In this document: positions 26,040-36,008 of the stretch, piece by piece
Position numbering within the stretch: the first letter of the stretch is position 1
Layout of the letters: every line of letters starts with the position of its first letter
Assembly (NCBI RefSeq): GCF_042408815.1
Contig: NZ_JBHOQR010000014.1
Location: 90,925-154,924 of the forward strand
Length of the DNA stretch: 64,000 nucleotides
From: Thermoflexus sp042408815
GTDB taxonomy: Bacteria; Chloroflexota; Anaerolineae; Thermoflexales; Thermoflexaceae
Direction: 5' to 3'
Made by a program: the position numbers and the translations under genes
The notes under the pieces: model-generated
What the model was told of the DNA's origin: nothing
The model's input: the letters and a program-made list of their open reading frames with translations, nothing else
The model's database searches: none

Positions 26040-27103
26040 ACCTGCCGGCGCCCTATCGCTTTCTGGAGCTCGCGGGCCCTCATCGAGCCATCGGGGAAGC
26101 CATGGGCCATCTCGACCCACCCTTCCGCCGTCCTCCTTGGTGGCCACCGCCCCCAGATCCGGAGCTGGCGGAAGCATGCCGCCGGCTGGTGGCCCGCTGG
26201 CACCCTCCCCTGATCGAGGAATATGAAGGCTACGCCGCGGCCCAGAGGCTGGATCCTCGGTTCCTCTGGCAGCAGATCTGCCGGACCTCTATGCGCGCCC
26301 GCCTGTTCGCATGTTCCGCTGCGGCATGGTGGAGTCCGGAGGGGGTGTGGGTGGGACGAAACTACGATTTTCAACCCCTTCAACGTCGACGGGATCTGAT
26401 CGGGTTGCGCCCGGAGGGAGGCATGGCCTCCCTGGGGATGATGGGCAGCGTCCCCGGCGGCCGCTACGATGGGGTCAACGAGGCGGGCCTCTTCGTCTCC
26501 CTGCACGCCGTAATGGCCGACGAGCCCCCGCCCCGGCCCGGGATCCCCTTCCACCTGATCCCCCGCATCCTGCTCGAGCGCTGCCGATCCGCTGGAGAGG
26601 CGGTGGAGCTGCTGCTGCGGATGCCCCATATGCTTCCCATGAATTTCTTGATCGCCGATCCCCACGAGGGGTTCGCGGTAGAGGTTCATCCGCTCTGCGT
26701 GGCCGTGCGCACCCCGGAGAACGGGATCCTCACCGTGACGAACCACTATGACCATCCGGCGCTGCGGGCATATCACGGCTCCCGGGATCTACGATTTTCC
26801 CTCCGACGGCAGGAACAACTGATGGAACGGATCACCAGGACGGACGTGCCGCCCCGGGAACGCCTGCGCCAGGCCCTGAGCGATCACCAGGCCCCCGTCT
26901 GCGGCCATCGACCCGGGTTCGCCACCCTCTGGTCCATGATCGCCGATCTCCATCAGCGGGCCCTCGAATACGCCTTCGGGCCGCCATGTCAAACCCCATT
27001 CCATAGCTTCCCCTGGCCCACTTCCCTTCCAAAAGACCAGGGGGAAGGTCCAGACATCCATTCCCGGCAGACCCCGGACCCGGTGTTCTGCTCCGCGGGA
27101 TGA
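26036..27103 (+). CDS. C45/choloylglycine-type Ntn hydrolase (acyltransferase family)
   Basis: A 355-residue protein with the linear-amide hydrolase pattern: a probable nucleophile cysteine in RLFACSAAAWW near residue 99, then VWVGRNYDFQPL, GRYDGVNEAGLFVSLH and TNHYDHP. The family (acyl-CoA:6-aminopenicillanate acyltransferase, C45 peptidases, bile salt hydrolases) cleaves itself to expose the cysteine and then hydrolyses or transfers acyl amides. The long N-terminus before the cysteine fits a removable propeptide. It overlaps the CoA-transferase gene (ATGA), which hints at a shared acyl substrate; the substrate itself is unknown. Confidence 0.75.
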   Translation: MNLPAPYRFLELAGPHRAIGEAMGHLDPPFRRPPWWPPPPDPELAEACRRLVARWHPPLIEEYEGYAAAQRLDPRFLWQQICRTSMRARLFACSAAAWWSPEGVWVGRNYDFQPLQRRRDLIGLRPEGGMASLGMMGSVPGGRYDGVNEAGLFVSLHAVMADEPPPRPGIPFHLIPRILLERCRSAGEAVELLLRMPHMLPMNFLIADPHEGFAVEVHPLCVAVRTPENGILTVTNHYDHPALRAYHGSRDLRFSLRRQEQLMERITRTDVPPRERLRQALSDHQAPVCGHRPGFATLWSMIADLHQRALEYAFGPPCQTPFHSFPWPTSLPKDQGEGPDIHSRQTPDPVFCSAG

Positions 27104-27280
27104 GCTTTCCAATTATCCTCTGCCCCCCATCGCTTGCAGGGGCCTCCCCTGTGCTGCACTCCAGCGAGCAACCGCCGGCGTTGTTCTCCCCCAACGCGAA
27201 AGGCCCACCGGCCGAGGCCAGCCATCGGCCGAAGGCCTCGAAAGCGGGATCTCCATGATCCTCGGGGGGATGAGAAGACG

Positions 27281-27478
27281 GCCACCCAGCTCCATGCCCG
27301 CACCCGGGGCTGGCCCATCGCCATGGCGCTCCTCGCCCAACCCGACGGGGACCGCCTTCTCTCGGAACGCTGGCCGGAAGCCCAAGACCGGCTGCTCGAG
27401 GAGCTGGCCTACTCCTGGCTTCGAGCGCTTCCCGAAACGCTGCGGGTGTTTCTTTTCCGCACCGCCCGGTCGGCACGT
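27281..27478 (+). pseudogene. Remnant of a MalT/LuxR-type STAND ATPase regulator
   Basis: About 66 codons read ATQLHARTRGWPIAMALLAQ, then LLEELAYSWLRALPETLRVFLFRTA, which resembles the part after the NB-ARC domain of MalT-like regulators (usually a T-x-GW block and an LLxEVL...FLLxTS block). No start, walker motifs or C-terminal helix-turn-helix are present. The rest of 27104-27536 holds nothing I can support. It appears to be a deletion remnant. Confidence 0.45.
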
Positions 27479-27536
27479 TCGAACACACAAACCGGCGTGG
27501 GCGGTTCGGGCTGCGGGGATGGCCAGCGAGGGAGGA

Positions 27537-29342
27537 TCAGGCTTCGCGGCCCAGTCGGAGGACGGCCAGGAAGGCCTCTTGGGGGACTTCCACGCGGCCG
27601 ATCATCTTAAGGCGCTTTTTGCCTTCTTTTTGCTTTTCCAACAGCTTCCGCTTGCGGGTGACATCCCCGCCGTAGCACTTGGCCAGCACATCCTTGCGCA
27701 GGGCCTTGATCGTCGCCCGGGCGATGACACGGCCGCCCACCGCGGCCTGGATCGCCACATCGAACAGCTGTCGCGGGATCACCTCCCGCAGCTTCTCCAC
27801 CAGGGCATGCCCTTTGGAGTAGGCTTGCTCCCGATGTACGATCAGCGCCAAGGCGTCCACCGGCTGGCCGTGGACTAGGATGTCCAACTTCACCAGATCC
27901 CCTGCCCGATACCCAATGAACGCGTAATCCATCGATGCATATCCCCGGGTGCGGCTTTTCAGCTGATCGTAGAAATCCACGATCAACTCAGCCAGGGGCA
28001 CCTCCGCCTCGATCATCACCCGCCGCGGGTCCAGGTAGGTCATGTTCTGGTAAACTCCTCGCCGCGAGGTGATGAGATCCATCACCGGTCCGATGAACTC
28101 CGCCGGGGTGATGATAGTCACCTTCATCCAAGGCTCCCGGATCTCCTCCACCATCGATGGGTCGGGGAGATCCGAGGGACGGGTGATGGTCTTCACCTGT
28201 CCGTTCCGCAACACCACCTCATACTCCACGCTGGGCGCCGTGGCCACGATGTCCAACCCGTATTCCCGCTCCAGCCGCTCCTGCACGATCTCCATGTGGA
28301 ACATCCCCAGGAAGCCACAGCGAAAGCCAAAGCCCAAGGCCTGCGAAGTCTCCGGCTGGAAGACTAGGGCGGCGTCGTTGAGCTGCAACTTCTCCAACGC
28401 CTCCCGCAACACCTCGTAATCCTCGCCCTCCGCCGGGTAGAAGCTGGCGAACACCATGGGCTTGGGCGGGCGGAATCCCGGCAGGGGCTCCGGGGCCGGG
28501 CGGTCCGCGATCGTCAAGGTGTCCCCCACCCGGCATTCCCGCACCGATTTGAGACCGGTAGCCACATAGCCTACCTCCCCCGCCTCCAGCCGGCCCGTGG
28601 GGGTGAAGTCCGGCGTGAAGACCCCGATCTCCACCGGATCGCTGGTCACCCCGGTGGACATCACCATGATCTTCCGCCCCATGACGAGGGTTCCGTTGAC
28701 CACACGCACGTAGGCGATAACGCCCTTATAGGGATCGTAGTGGCTGTCGAAGATCAGGGCCTGAAGGGGGGCCTCCGGATCGCCGCGGGGCGGCGGGATG
28801 CGCTGCACCACCGCCTCCAGGACCTCCTCCACTCCGATCCCCAACTTGGCAGAGATGCGGAGGATCTCGGACTCGGGGACGCCGATGAGCTCGGCGATCT
28901 CACGGGCCACCTCGTCGGGCCGTGCCGCCGGCAGATCGATCTTGTTGACCACCGGGATGATCACCAGGTCATGCTCCAGGGCCAGATACAGGTTGGCCAG
29001 GGTCTGGGCCTCGATCCCCTGGGTCGCGTCGACCAGCAAAACGGCCCCCTCGCAGGCGGCCATCGCCCGGCCCACCTCGTAGGAGAAATCCACGTGGCCC
29101 GGCGTGTCGATCAGGTTCAGCACATAGGTCCGGCCATCCCGCGCCGTATACTGCATCCGGACGGCCGAGGCCTTGATGGTGACCCCTCGCTCCCGCTCCA
29201 GGTCCATGGAGTCCAGCACCAACTCCACCCCGTTTCGCGGCTGGATGGTGCCGGTGCGCTCCAGGAGCCGGTCGGCCAGAGTGGTCTTGCCATGGTCCAC
29301 ATGGGCGATGATGCAGAAGTTGCGGATGTGCTCTCGCCCCAT
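27537..29342 (-). CDS. lepA: Elongation factor 4 (LepA)
   Basis: A 601-residue translational GTPase that acts on stalled or mistranslocated ribosomes. The GTPase motifs are AHVDHGKTTL (P-loop), DTPGHVDF (G3) and NKIDLP (G4). The LepA-specific C-terminal domain contains KCYGGDVTRKRKLLEKQKEGKKRLK. Length and ends are typical. Confidence 0.98.
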   Translation of the reverse strand: MGREHIRNFCIIAHVDHGKTTLADRLLERTGTIQPRNGVELVLDSMDLERERGVTIKASAVRMQYTARDGRTYVLNLIDTPGHVDFSYEVGRAMAACEGAVLLVDATQGIEAQTLANLYLALEHDLVIIPVVNKIDLPAARPDEVAREIAELIGVPESEILRISAKLGIGVEEVLEAVVQRIPPPRGDPEAPLQALIFDSHYDPYKGVIAYVRVVNGTLVMGRKIMVMSTGVTSDPVEIGVFTPDFTPTGRLEAGEVGYVATGLKSVRECRVGDTLTIADRPAPEPLPGFRPPKPMVFASFYPAEGEDYEVLREALEKLQLNDAALVFQPETSQALGFGFRCGFLGMFHMEIVQERLEREYGLDIVATAPSVEYEVVLRNGQVKTITRPSDLPDPSMVEEIREPWMKVTIITPAEFIGPVMDLITSRRGVYQNMTYLDPRRVMIEAEVPLAELIVDFYDQLKSRTRGYASMDYAFIGYRAGDLVKLDILVHGQPVDALALIVHREQAYSKGHALVEKLREVIPRQLFDVAIQAAVGGRVIARATIKALRKDVLAKCYGGDVTRKRKLLEKQKEGKKRLKMIGRVEVPQEAFLAVLRLGREA

Positions 29343-29393
29343 TCTCTCCCCCCGCGACCTCGGGAGAATCCGCCCGGATCCCTATCGATGGGC

Positions 29394-29423
29394 ATCATAC
29401 CCGGGTTGGGAAAAGGGTGTCAA
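29394..29423 (-). promoter_or_regulatory. Promoter of lepA
   Basis: Minus strand TTGACA (29423-29418), 18-base spacer, TATGAT (29399-29394), about 50 bases before the lepA start. The rest of the 313-base divergent interval 29343-29655 shows no gene; TAGGATAAAG near 29562 may be a -10 for the plus-strand acylase but lacks a good -35. Confidence 0.75.
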
Positions 29424-29655
29424 ACGGGCTTCCCACGCCCATGGGAAATCGGCCTCCTGAGACCCTTCGCGCCGGGCGTCGGCCGGCCATCGGCCGAAGG
29501 TCTATCCGGGTCGAATCCCCTCGACGCCATGCATTCCCCATGCGACCCAGTCTCAGGGTAGGATAAAGAAGCCGCGCTGCTGGCATCCGGGGAGAACTCA
29601 GCCCTCCCGTCGCATGCCCAAGGTCCGGTCGGACATCTCTCCGAGGAGGCTTGCC

Positions 29656-32106
29656 ATGCGCCGACGCCTGCTGCTTGGGATCATCCTGGGATTGGGAATT
29701 GGGCTCCTGCTCCTTCTCGCAGGAGGCGCCTTCGCTTTCTACCGGACTTCCCGTCAGCCGTTCCCCCAGATCCACGGAACCCTCCGCCTCCGCGGCCTCC
29801 AGGCCCCGGTCACAGTGATCCGGGATCGCTGGGGTGTGCCCCACATTTACGCCTCGAATCTTCACGACCTCTTCATGGCCCAGGGCTTCGTTCACGCTCA
29901 GGATCGCTTCTGGCAGATGGAGTTCTGGCGTCACATCGGGACCGGTCGCCTCTCCGAAATGCTGGGGAAGACGACGATGAACCAGGATCGCTTCATCCGC
30001 ACCCTGGGGTGGCATCGGGCCGCGCGGCAGGATCTGGAAGCCTTGGGGCCTGAGGAGCGGGCGATCCTGGAAGCCTACGCGGCCGGGGTGAATGCGTACC
30101 TGGAACAGCAGCGCGATCGCCTGCCTTTAGAGTTCACCCTCTTCCGCCTCTTCGGACGACGATGGGAAATCGAGCCATGGCAGCCGCTCCACACCGTCGC
30201 CTGGGCCAAAGTCATGGCTTGGGATCTGGGCGGGAATTGGGATGACGAGCTCCTCAACGCGCGGATCGTCCAAAAGATCGGCCCGGAGCGCCTGTCGGAG
30301 ATCGTCCTGCCTTATCCCACCGACCGGCCGATCATCGTGCCGGCTGCGGTCGTCGAAACCCCGATCCCCGAGGAAACGGCCCGCGCCTGGCTGGACCTCG
30401 GGCACGAGCTGCGACGGATCACCCTGGGCGACGCCCCGGACCTGGGATCCAACAACTGGGTGGTGGCAGGATCCCGCACGACCACCGGGAGGCCGATCTT
30501 GGCCAACGATCCGCACCTGAGCATCCAGATGCCCAGCATCTGGTATGAAGTGGCCCTGCACTGCGAGCCCGTCACCCCCGAATGCCCCCTCCAGGTCGCC
30601 GGCGCCTCGTTCCCCGGCGTCCCGGGCGTCGTGATCGGCCACAACGACCGCATCGCCTGGGGCGTGACCAACCTGGGGCCCGACGTGCAGGACCTCTACA
30701 TGGAGCGGGTCAACCCGCAAAACCCGCTGGAGGTGGAATTCCAAGGGAAGTGGGAGCCCGTGCGGGTGATCACCGAGGAGATCCGCATCGCCGGCCAGGC
30801 CGAGCCTCTCCTCCTCCCGGTGCGGATCACCCGACACGGCCCGGTGATCAACGATGTGGTGGAAGCCCTCACCCGCACCCAGACCCTCTATGCCTTCCGG
30901 TGGACCGCCCTGGAGCCCTCGCGGATCGTGCGGGCGCTCCTGCGGGTGAACCGCGCGCGGAACTGGGAGGAGTTCCATGAAGCCCTGGCGGATTGGGATG
31001 TGCCCGGCCAGAACTTCGTCTATGCAGATGTGGACGGCCACATTGGCTATCAAGCCACCGGCCGTGTCCCCATCCGGGCGAAGGGGAACGGCCTGCTCCC
31101 CGTCCCGGGTTGGAGCGGAGAGTATGAGTGGGTGGGATATGTTCCGTATGAGGAAATGCCCCGACGGCTGGATCCGCCGGAGGGATTTATCGTCACCGCG
31201 AACAACGCCGTGGTGGATCCTTCCTATCCCCACTTCCTGGCCGCCGTCTGGGATTACGGCGACCGGGCGCAGCGGATCGTGGACCTCCTCCGCATGAAGG
31301 ACCGCCTCTCCATCGATGACATGGCCGTGATTCAGAACGATACCTTCTCGCTGGCGGCACGGGACATCGTGTCGTATGTCCTCCCCATCTCCTTTACGGA
31401 TCCCCTGGCCCGCCAGGCTCAGGAGATCCTGCGGGCCTGGGATTTCCGGGCCACGCCGGATCAGGCCGGGCCCACCATCTTCGAGAGCTTCCTGAAACAT
31501 CTGCTCCACGAGGCTTGGGTCGATGAGCTGGGTGAGGAGATCGTCCAGGATCTGCTCACCGGCGGTAGCCACAACCGCTACTGGGCCCGCTGGGCTCTGG
31601 CCCAGCCGGAGCTTTCCTGGTGGGATGACCTGCGCACGCCCCAGCGGGAGACCCGGGATGATATCGTGCGGCGGGCCTTTGAACAGGCAGTGGCCGAGCT
31701 ACGCGCGCGCCTGGGCCCCGATCCCCGCGCGTGGACTTGGGGGAAGGTCCATACGGCCACCTTTACCCATGGCACCCTGGGGCAGTCCGGGATCCGACCG
31801 ATCGAGGCGATCTTCAACCGCGGGCCCTATCCGGCTCCGGGAACCAGCGCGGCCGTGAACAACATTGGGTTCAACATCCAGAAAGGGTTCGCGGTCCGCA
31901 GCCTGCCTTCCCTTCGCTTCATCGCTTCCACCGCCCGCTGGTCTGATAGCCGCTTCATCCACACGACCGGCCAGTCCGGGCTCCCCTATCACCCGCATTA
32001 CGATGATATGATCCCGATGTGGTTACGCGGGGAATATCATCCTATGCTCTGGTCTCGGGAGGAAGTGGAACAGAACGCGGAGGGGATCCTGAGGCTCCAG
32101 CCGTAG
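29656..32106 (+). CDS. Penicillin acylase family protein (N-terminal membrane anchor)
   Basis: An 816-residue Ntn-type amidase of the penicillin G acylase / acyl-homoserine lactone acylase family. One N-terminal membrane helix (residues 5-28) anchors or exports it. The alpha-chain segment contains RDRWGVPHIYASNLHDLFMAQGFVHAQDRFWQMEF; the beta-chain nucleophile is Ser265 in LGSNNWVV, exposed by self-cleavage in this family. Later GHNDRIAWGVTN and TANNAVVDP are family blocks. The ATG at 29656 has GAGGAGG upstream. The physiological substrate (amide, lactone or peptide) is unknown. Confidence 0.92.
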   Translation: MRRRLLLGIILGLGIGLLLLLAGGAFAFYRTSRQPFPQIHGTLRLRGLQAPVTVIRDRWGVPHIYASNLHDLFMAQGFVHAQDRFWQMEFWRHIGTGRLSEMLGKTTMNQDRFIRTLGWHRAARQDLEALGPEERAILEAYAAGVNAYLEQQRDRLPLEFTLFRLFGRRWEIEPWQPLHTVAWAKVMAWDLGGNWDDELLNARIVQKIGPERLSEIVLPYPTDRPIIVPAAVVETPIPEETARAWLDLGHELRRITLGDAPDLGSNNWVVAGSRTTTGRPILANDPHLSIQMPSIWYEVALHCEPVTPECPLQVAGASFPGVPGVVIGHNDRIAWGVTNLGPDVQDLYMERVNPQNPLEVEFQGKWEPVRVITEEIRIAGQAEPLLLPVRITRHGPVINDVVEALTRTQTLYAFRWTALEPSRIVRALLRVNRARNWEEFHEALADWDVPGQNFVYADVDGHIGYQATGRVPIRAKGNGLLPVPGWSGEYEWVGYVPYEEMPRRLDPPEGFIVTANNAVVDPSYPHFLAAVWDYGDRAQRIVDLLRMKDRLSIDDMAVIQNDTFSLAARDIVSYVLPISFTDPLARQAQEILRAWDFRATPDQAGPTIFESFLKHLLHEAWVDELGEEIVQDLLTGGSHNRYWARWALAQPELSWWDDLRTPQRETRDDIVRRAFEQAVAELRARLGPDPRAWTWGKVHTATFTHGTLGQSGIRPIEAIFNRGPYPAPGTSAAVNNIGFNIQKGFAVRSLPSLRFIASTARWSDSRFIHTTGQSGLPYHPHYDDMIPMWLRGEYHPMLWSREEVEQNAEGILRLQP

Positions 32107-32184
32107 AACATGGCTTGCATTCGGGATCGCGGTGAAAGCCCCTTCCATCATCCCATAGGGAAAACCGCAGGAGGAGGTTCGCGA

Positions 32185-33087
32185 ATGCGCGTGCTGATCT
32201 TAGGAGGGACCGGGTTTCTGGGCCGGGCGTTAGCAGGACGTCTCCAGGAAGCCGGCTATGAGGTGATCGTCCTCTCCCGGCGACCGGAGCTGGCCCGGCT
32301 TCCACCCAGCGTGCAGGCGACACGCTGGGATGGACGCACCCCGACCGGATGGGCGCACCTGGTGGACGGCGCCTTCGCTCTGATCAACCTAGCCGGTGAG
32401 AGCATCGGACAGCGATGGACAGCAGCCATCAAACAGCGCATTCGAGAAAGCCGGCTGAACGCCGGCCGCGCCGTGGTGGAGGCGATCGCCGCCGCCCGCA
32501 CGAAACCCCAGGTCCTGCTGCAGGCTTCGGCGGTCGGATATTACGGCCCCCGAGGCGACGAGCGGCTGACCGAGGAGGATCCGCCCGGAAACGATTTCCT
32601 GGCCCGACTGGCCGTGGATTGGGAAGCCAGCACCCAGCCTGTGGAAGCGATGGGGGTCCGCCGGGTGATCCTGCGCACCGGCCTGGTTCTGGAACGGGAC
32701 GGCGGCGCCCTGGCCCGGTTGTTGCCTCCGTTCCGTCTGTTCGTGGGTGGTCCGCTGGGAAACGGGCGCCAGGGCTGGTCGTGGATCCACCGGGCGGACT
32801 GGGTGGAGGCCGTGAAGTTCCTGATGGAGCGTCCGGATGCCCACGGGCCTTATAACCTGACCGCCCCTCAGCCGGTCAGCAACGCCGAGTTCTCCCGCAT
32901 CCTGGGCCGGGTTCTCGGGCGGCCGGCATGGCTTCCAGTGCCGGCGCTCGCCCTCCGGCTCGTCTTCGGCGAGGGAGCGGACTTCCTGCTCACCGGGCAG
33001 TTCGTGCTGCCCCGGCGGCTGCTGGAAGCGGGCTTCCCGTTCCGCTACCCGGATCTCGAATCGGCGCTGCGGGCCATCCTCGGCTGA
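32185..33087 (+). CDS. TIGR01777-type NAD(P)-dependent epimerase (SDR39U1 family)
   Basis: A 300-residue atypical short-chain dehydrogenase. The Rossmann start VLILGGTGFLGRALAGRL, the middle block LINLAGESIGQRWTAAIKQRIRESR, ASAVGYYGPRGDE and the C-terminal DUF1731-like segment with LRLVFGEGADFLLTGQFVLPRRLLEAGF are all typical. No substrate is known for the family. The ATG at 32185 has AGGAGG upstream. Confidence 0.93.
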   Translation: MRVLILGGTGFLGRALAGRLQEAGYEVIVLSRRPELARLPPSVQATRWDGRTPTGWAHLVDGAFALINLAGESIGQRWTAAIKQRIRESRLNAGRAVVEAIAAARTKPQVLLQASAVGYYGPRGDERLTEEDPPGNDFLARLAVDWEASTQPVEAMGVRRVILRTGLVLERDGGALARLLPPFRLFVGGPLGNGRQGWSWIHRADWVEAVKFLMERPDAHGPYNLTAPQPVSNAEFSRILGRVLGRPAWLPVPALALRLVFGEGADFLLTGQFVLPRRLLEAGFPFRYPDLESALRAILG

Positions 33088-33251
33088 GATGCCGGGGAAG
33101 GGGGATGAGTGGGCACGCCCACCCGCTAGGCAGCGGCGCGGAGAGGGAAAGATGTCCTGCCGTTCTCTACCGATCCTCTCCGATAATCGGGCAGCGGTTC
33201 GGTTAAAATGAAATCGGTGCCGATGGAAAGGTTGCGGAGAAGAGGACCGCC

Positions 33252-34235
33252 ATGCTCAAGCCGGGGACCATGCTCCACGGCCGCTATAAGATCCTGCGTC
33301 CCATCGGACGGGGAGGGATGGGCGCCGTCTATGAAGCGGAGGATACCCTGCTGGAAGGCCGTCGCTGCGCCATCAAGGAGATCCTCTTCAGCTTCGAGGC
33401 CGACCCCGCTTATCGGGAACAGGCCCGCATGCAGTTCTACCGCGAGGCGAGCGTCCTGGCCCGACTGGATCACCCGAATCTCCCCAAGGTGTCCGACTAT
33501 TTCTCGGAGGGCGATCGCGATTACCTGGTGATGGATTTCGTCCCCGGCCGCGATCTGCGGGAGATTGTTGAGGAGGCAAAGGAGAGCGGGCGGTTCCTCG
33601 ACGAGCGGACGGTGTTGAACTGGACGGAACAGCTTTGCGATGCGCTGGACTATCTGCATCGTCAGGAGCCGCCCATCGTGCACCGCGACATCAAGCCTTC
33701 CAACATTAAGCTGACACCGGATGGCCGCATCAAGCTGGTGGACTTCGGGCTGGTGAAGCTCCTGGCGCCGGATGAGGAGCGGACGATTACGATCCTGCAG
33801 GGGCGAGGCACAGCTGCGTATACGCCGTTGGAGCAGTATGGCGGCGATGTGGGCCATACCGATGTCCGCTCCGATATCTACGCCCTGGGGGCGACCCTTT
33901 ACCACTTGCTGACCAACATCCCCCCTCCGGATGCCCGACAGCGCTTTCTGAAGCCCGACTCCCTCATCCCACCTCGGGCGATCAACCCGCGGATCTCCCC
34001 TCGGGTGGAGCGAGCCATCCTAAACGCGATGGCGATGCACCCGGATGACCGCCCGCCCAGCGTGGCCGCCTTCCGGGCTGAGCTGCTGGGAATCAGCCCC
34101 ACCAGCCGGTCGACCGAAGTCTGGGCGCCGCCGGAGAGCGCGGGGGAGATCCTCTGGCGCCGGCATCGGTCCCTGGCCCTCGCCGCCCTGGGCGCCTTTC
34201 TGATCGCCCTGATCGCCACGCTGCTGAACGGTTAA
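33252..34235 (+). CDS. Membrane-anchored Ser/Thr protein kinase
   Basis: A 327-residue Hanks-type kinase with a glycine loop (IGRGGMGAVYEAED), catalytic lysine (Lys42 in CAIKEI), IVHRDIKPSNIKL, DFGLVKL and the activation-loop block GTAAYTPLEQYGG. A single C-terminal membrane helix (about residues 308-325) leaves almost nothing outside, so it has no external sensor domain. The ATG at 33252 is preceded by GAGAAGAGG. TTAAAAT near 33205 may be the -10. Confidence 0.95.
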   Translation: MLKPGTMLHGRYKILRPIGRGGMGAVYEAEDTLLEGRRCAIKEILFSFEADPAYREQARMQFYREASVLARLDHPNLPKVSDYFSEGDRDYLVMDFVPGRDLREIVEEAKESGRFLDERTVLNWTEQLCDALDYLHRQEPPIVHRDIKPSNIKLTPDGRIKLVDFGLVKLLAPDEERTITILQGRGTAAYTPLEQYGGDVGHTDVRSDIYALGATLYHLLTNIPPPDARQRFLKPDSLIPPRAINPRISPRVERAILNAMAMHPDDRPPSVAAFRAELLGISPTSRSTEVWAPPESAGEILWRRHRSLALAALGAFLIALIATLLNG

Positions 34236-34298
34236 GGACCAGACCGGACAACCACACGCATCAGGCCCGGACGAGGGGATCGGTTGTTCGCCGGGATC

Positions 34299-36008
34299 TC
34301 AGGAACGCCCCTCGGCGACCAGGGAGCGGACGGCGGCCGCATCGGCCTGGCGAAGCGCTTCCTCCGCCAGGGCACGGGCCTCTGCCATCGACCAGCGGCG
34401 GACCGTAGCCTTCACTTCCGGCACCCGCACCGGATTCACACTGAGCTCCTGCACCCCCAGCCCGATTAACACCGGCACCGCCAGGAGATCCCCGGCCAGC
34501 TCTCCGCAGACGCCGACCCACTTCCTCGTTCCTTCGGTTGCAGCCGTCACGTGGCGGATCAGGCGCAGCACCGCGGGATGCAACCCATCGGCCAGCCCGG
34601 CCACCGCCGGGTTGGTCCGATCCGCCGCCAGCGTGTATTGGGCCAGATCGTTCGTCCCGATGCTAAAAAAATCCACCCAGGGCAGGAAATGCTCCGTTAG
34701 CAACGCGGCGGCCGGCACCTCTACCATCATCCCCACCTGCAGATCCGAGGGCAGAGGGAAGCCTTCCGCCGCGAGGGCCGAGCGCACTTCCTCCAAGAAG
34801 GCACGAAGCCAGCGGATTTCCTCCACCGTGCTCACCATGGGGAACATAATTCGCAGGGGGAACCCCACCCCGGCGCGGAGCAGCGCGCGAAGCTGCTGGC
34901 GCAACAGGTCGGGATGCTGCCGGGAGAGCCGCACGCCCCGCACCCCCAGGAACGGATTGGCCTCGGGAGGCATCGGGAGATAAGGCAACGGCTTATCACC
35001 GCCCACATCCAAGGTGCGTACCACCACCGGCTTCCCCCCCATCGCCTCCAGCAGGGATCGGTAGATGGCGATTTCCTCTTCTTCCGTCGGGGCGGCCGCC
35101 CGGCCTAGGTAGAGGAACTCCGTGCGCAACAGGCCGATGCCGTCCGCCCCTTTCCGCAAAGCCTCCTGGGCATCCCCCATGCTTCCCACATTGGCCGCCA
35201 CCTCGATCTGGGCACCATCCCGGGTTCGGGCCGGCTCATGGGCGACGGCCTCCGCATGCACCCGCTCCTGAAGCCACACCGCCCGCCGGGCCTGGGCCTG
35301 ACGCACCGCCTCCGGGCCCGGCTCCACTTCCACCCACCCGGCCTCTCCATCCACCAGCACCTGCGCGCCCTCGGGGATCGTTCGGAGGTCCGCCCCGATC
35401 GCAACCACCGCTGGGACTCCTAAGCGACGGGCCAGGATAGCCGCATGGGCGGTCGGCCCACCCCCTTCCATGACAAAGGCCAGCACCCGCCGGGGATCCA
35501 GGCTGACCGTCTCCGAGGGCAACAGGTCATCGGCTGCCACCACCACGGGCTCGTCAGGCATGGCGGGCGCCTCCAGGCCACCCGCGAGATGGCGCAGCAC
35601 CCGATTCCCTACATCCCGCACGTCCGCCGCACGAGCCTGGAAGTAGGGATCCGGAAGCGCCGTTAGCTGCGCCGCGAAAGCCTCCACGGCCTTCATCCAT
35701 GCCGCCTCCGCGGAAGCGCCTGCGGCGAGCTCCGCCTCCACCGCGGCCATCAACTCCGGATCGCGGAGCATCAGCTCCTGAGCCTCGAAGATCGCCAGCT
35801 CCTCCGGAGACAGGCGATCCCGTTGGGCCTCCCGGAGCGCCGCGAGTTCCGCCGCCGCTTGTTCCTGGGCCGCCTGCAGCCGCATCCGTTCGGTCGTCAC
35901 ATCCTCTCCATGCGTCCGCATCGCCGCCGGAAGCGCTCGCCGGAACCACCAGATCGGTCCGATGGCGATCCCCGGGGAAGCAGGGAGACCCCGCAGGCGA
36001 CGGCTCAT
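34299..36008 (-). CDS. ptsI: Phosphoenolpyruvate-protein phosphotransferase (PTS enzyme I)
   Basis: A 569-residue enzyme I that passes phosphate from PEP to HPr. The phosphorylated histidine is His188 in EGGGPTAHAAILARRLGVPAVV; the PEP-binding barrel contains GIGLLRTEFLY, FFSIGTNDLAQYTLA and WVGVCGELAGD. It overlaps ptsH by four bases and ends the glycerol/dihydroxyacetone operon. No sugar-specific PTS permease is present in the window, so its local target is DhaM. Confidence 0.96.
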   Translation of the reverse strand: MSRRLRGLPASPGIAIGPIWWFRRALPAAMRTHGEDVTTERMRLQAAQEQAAAELAALREAQRDRLSPEELAIFEAQELMLRDPELMAAVEAELAAGASAEAAWMKAVEAFAAQLTALPDPYFQARAADVRDVGNRVLRHLAGGLEAPAMPDEPVVVAADDLLPSETVSLDPRRVLAFVMEGGGPTAHAAILARRLGVPAVVAIGADLRTIPEGAQVLVDGEAGWVEVEPGPEAVRQAQARRAVWLQERVHAEAVAHEPARTRDGAQIEVAANVGSMGDAQEALRKGADGIGLLRTEFLYLGRAAAPTEEEEIAIYRSLLEAMGGKPVVVRTLDVGGDKPLPYLPMPPEANPFLGVRGVRLSRQHPDLLRQQLRALLRAGVGFPLRIMFPMVSTVEEIRWLRAFLEEVRSALAAEGFPLPSDLQVGMMVEVPAAALLTEHFLPWVDFFSIGTNDLAQYTLAADRTNPAVAGLADGLHPAVLRLIRHVTAATEGTRKWVGVCGELAGDLLAVPVLIGLGVQELSVNPVRVPEVKATVRRWSMAEARALAEEALRQADAAAVRSLVAEGRS

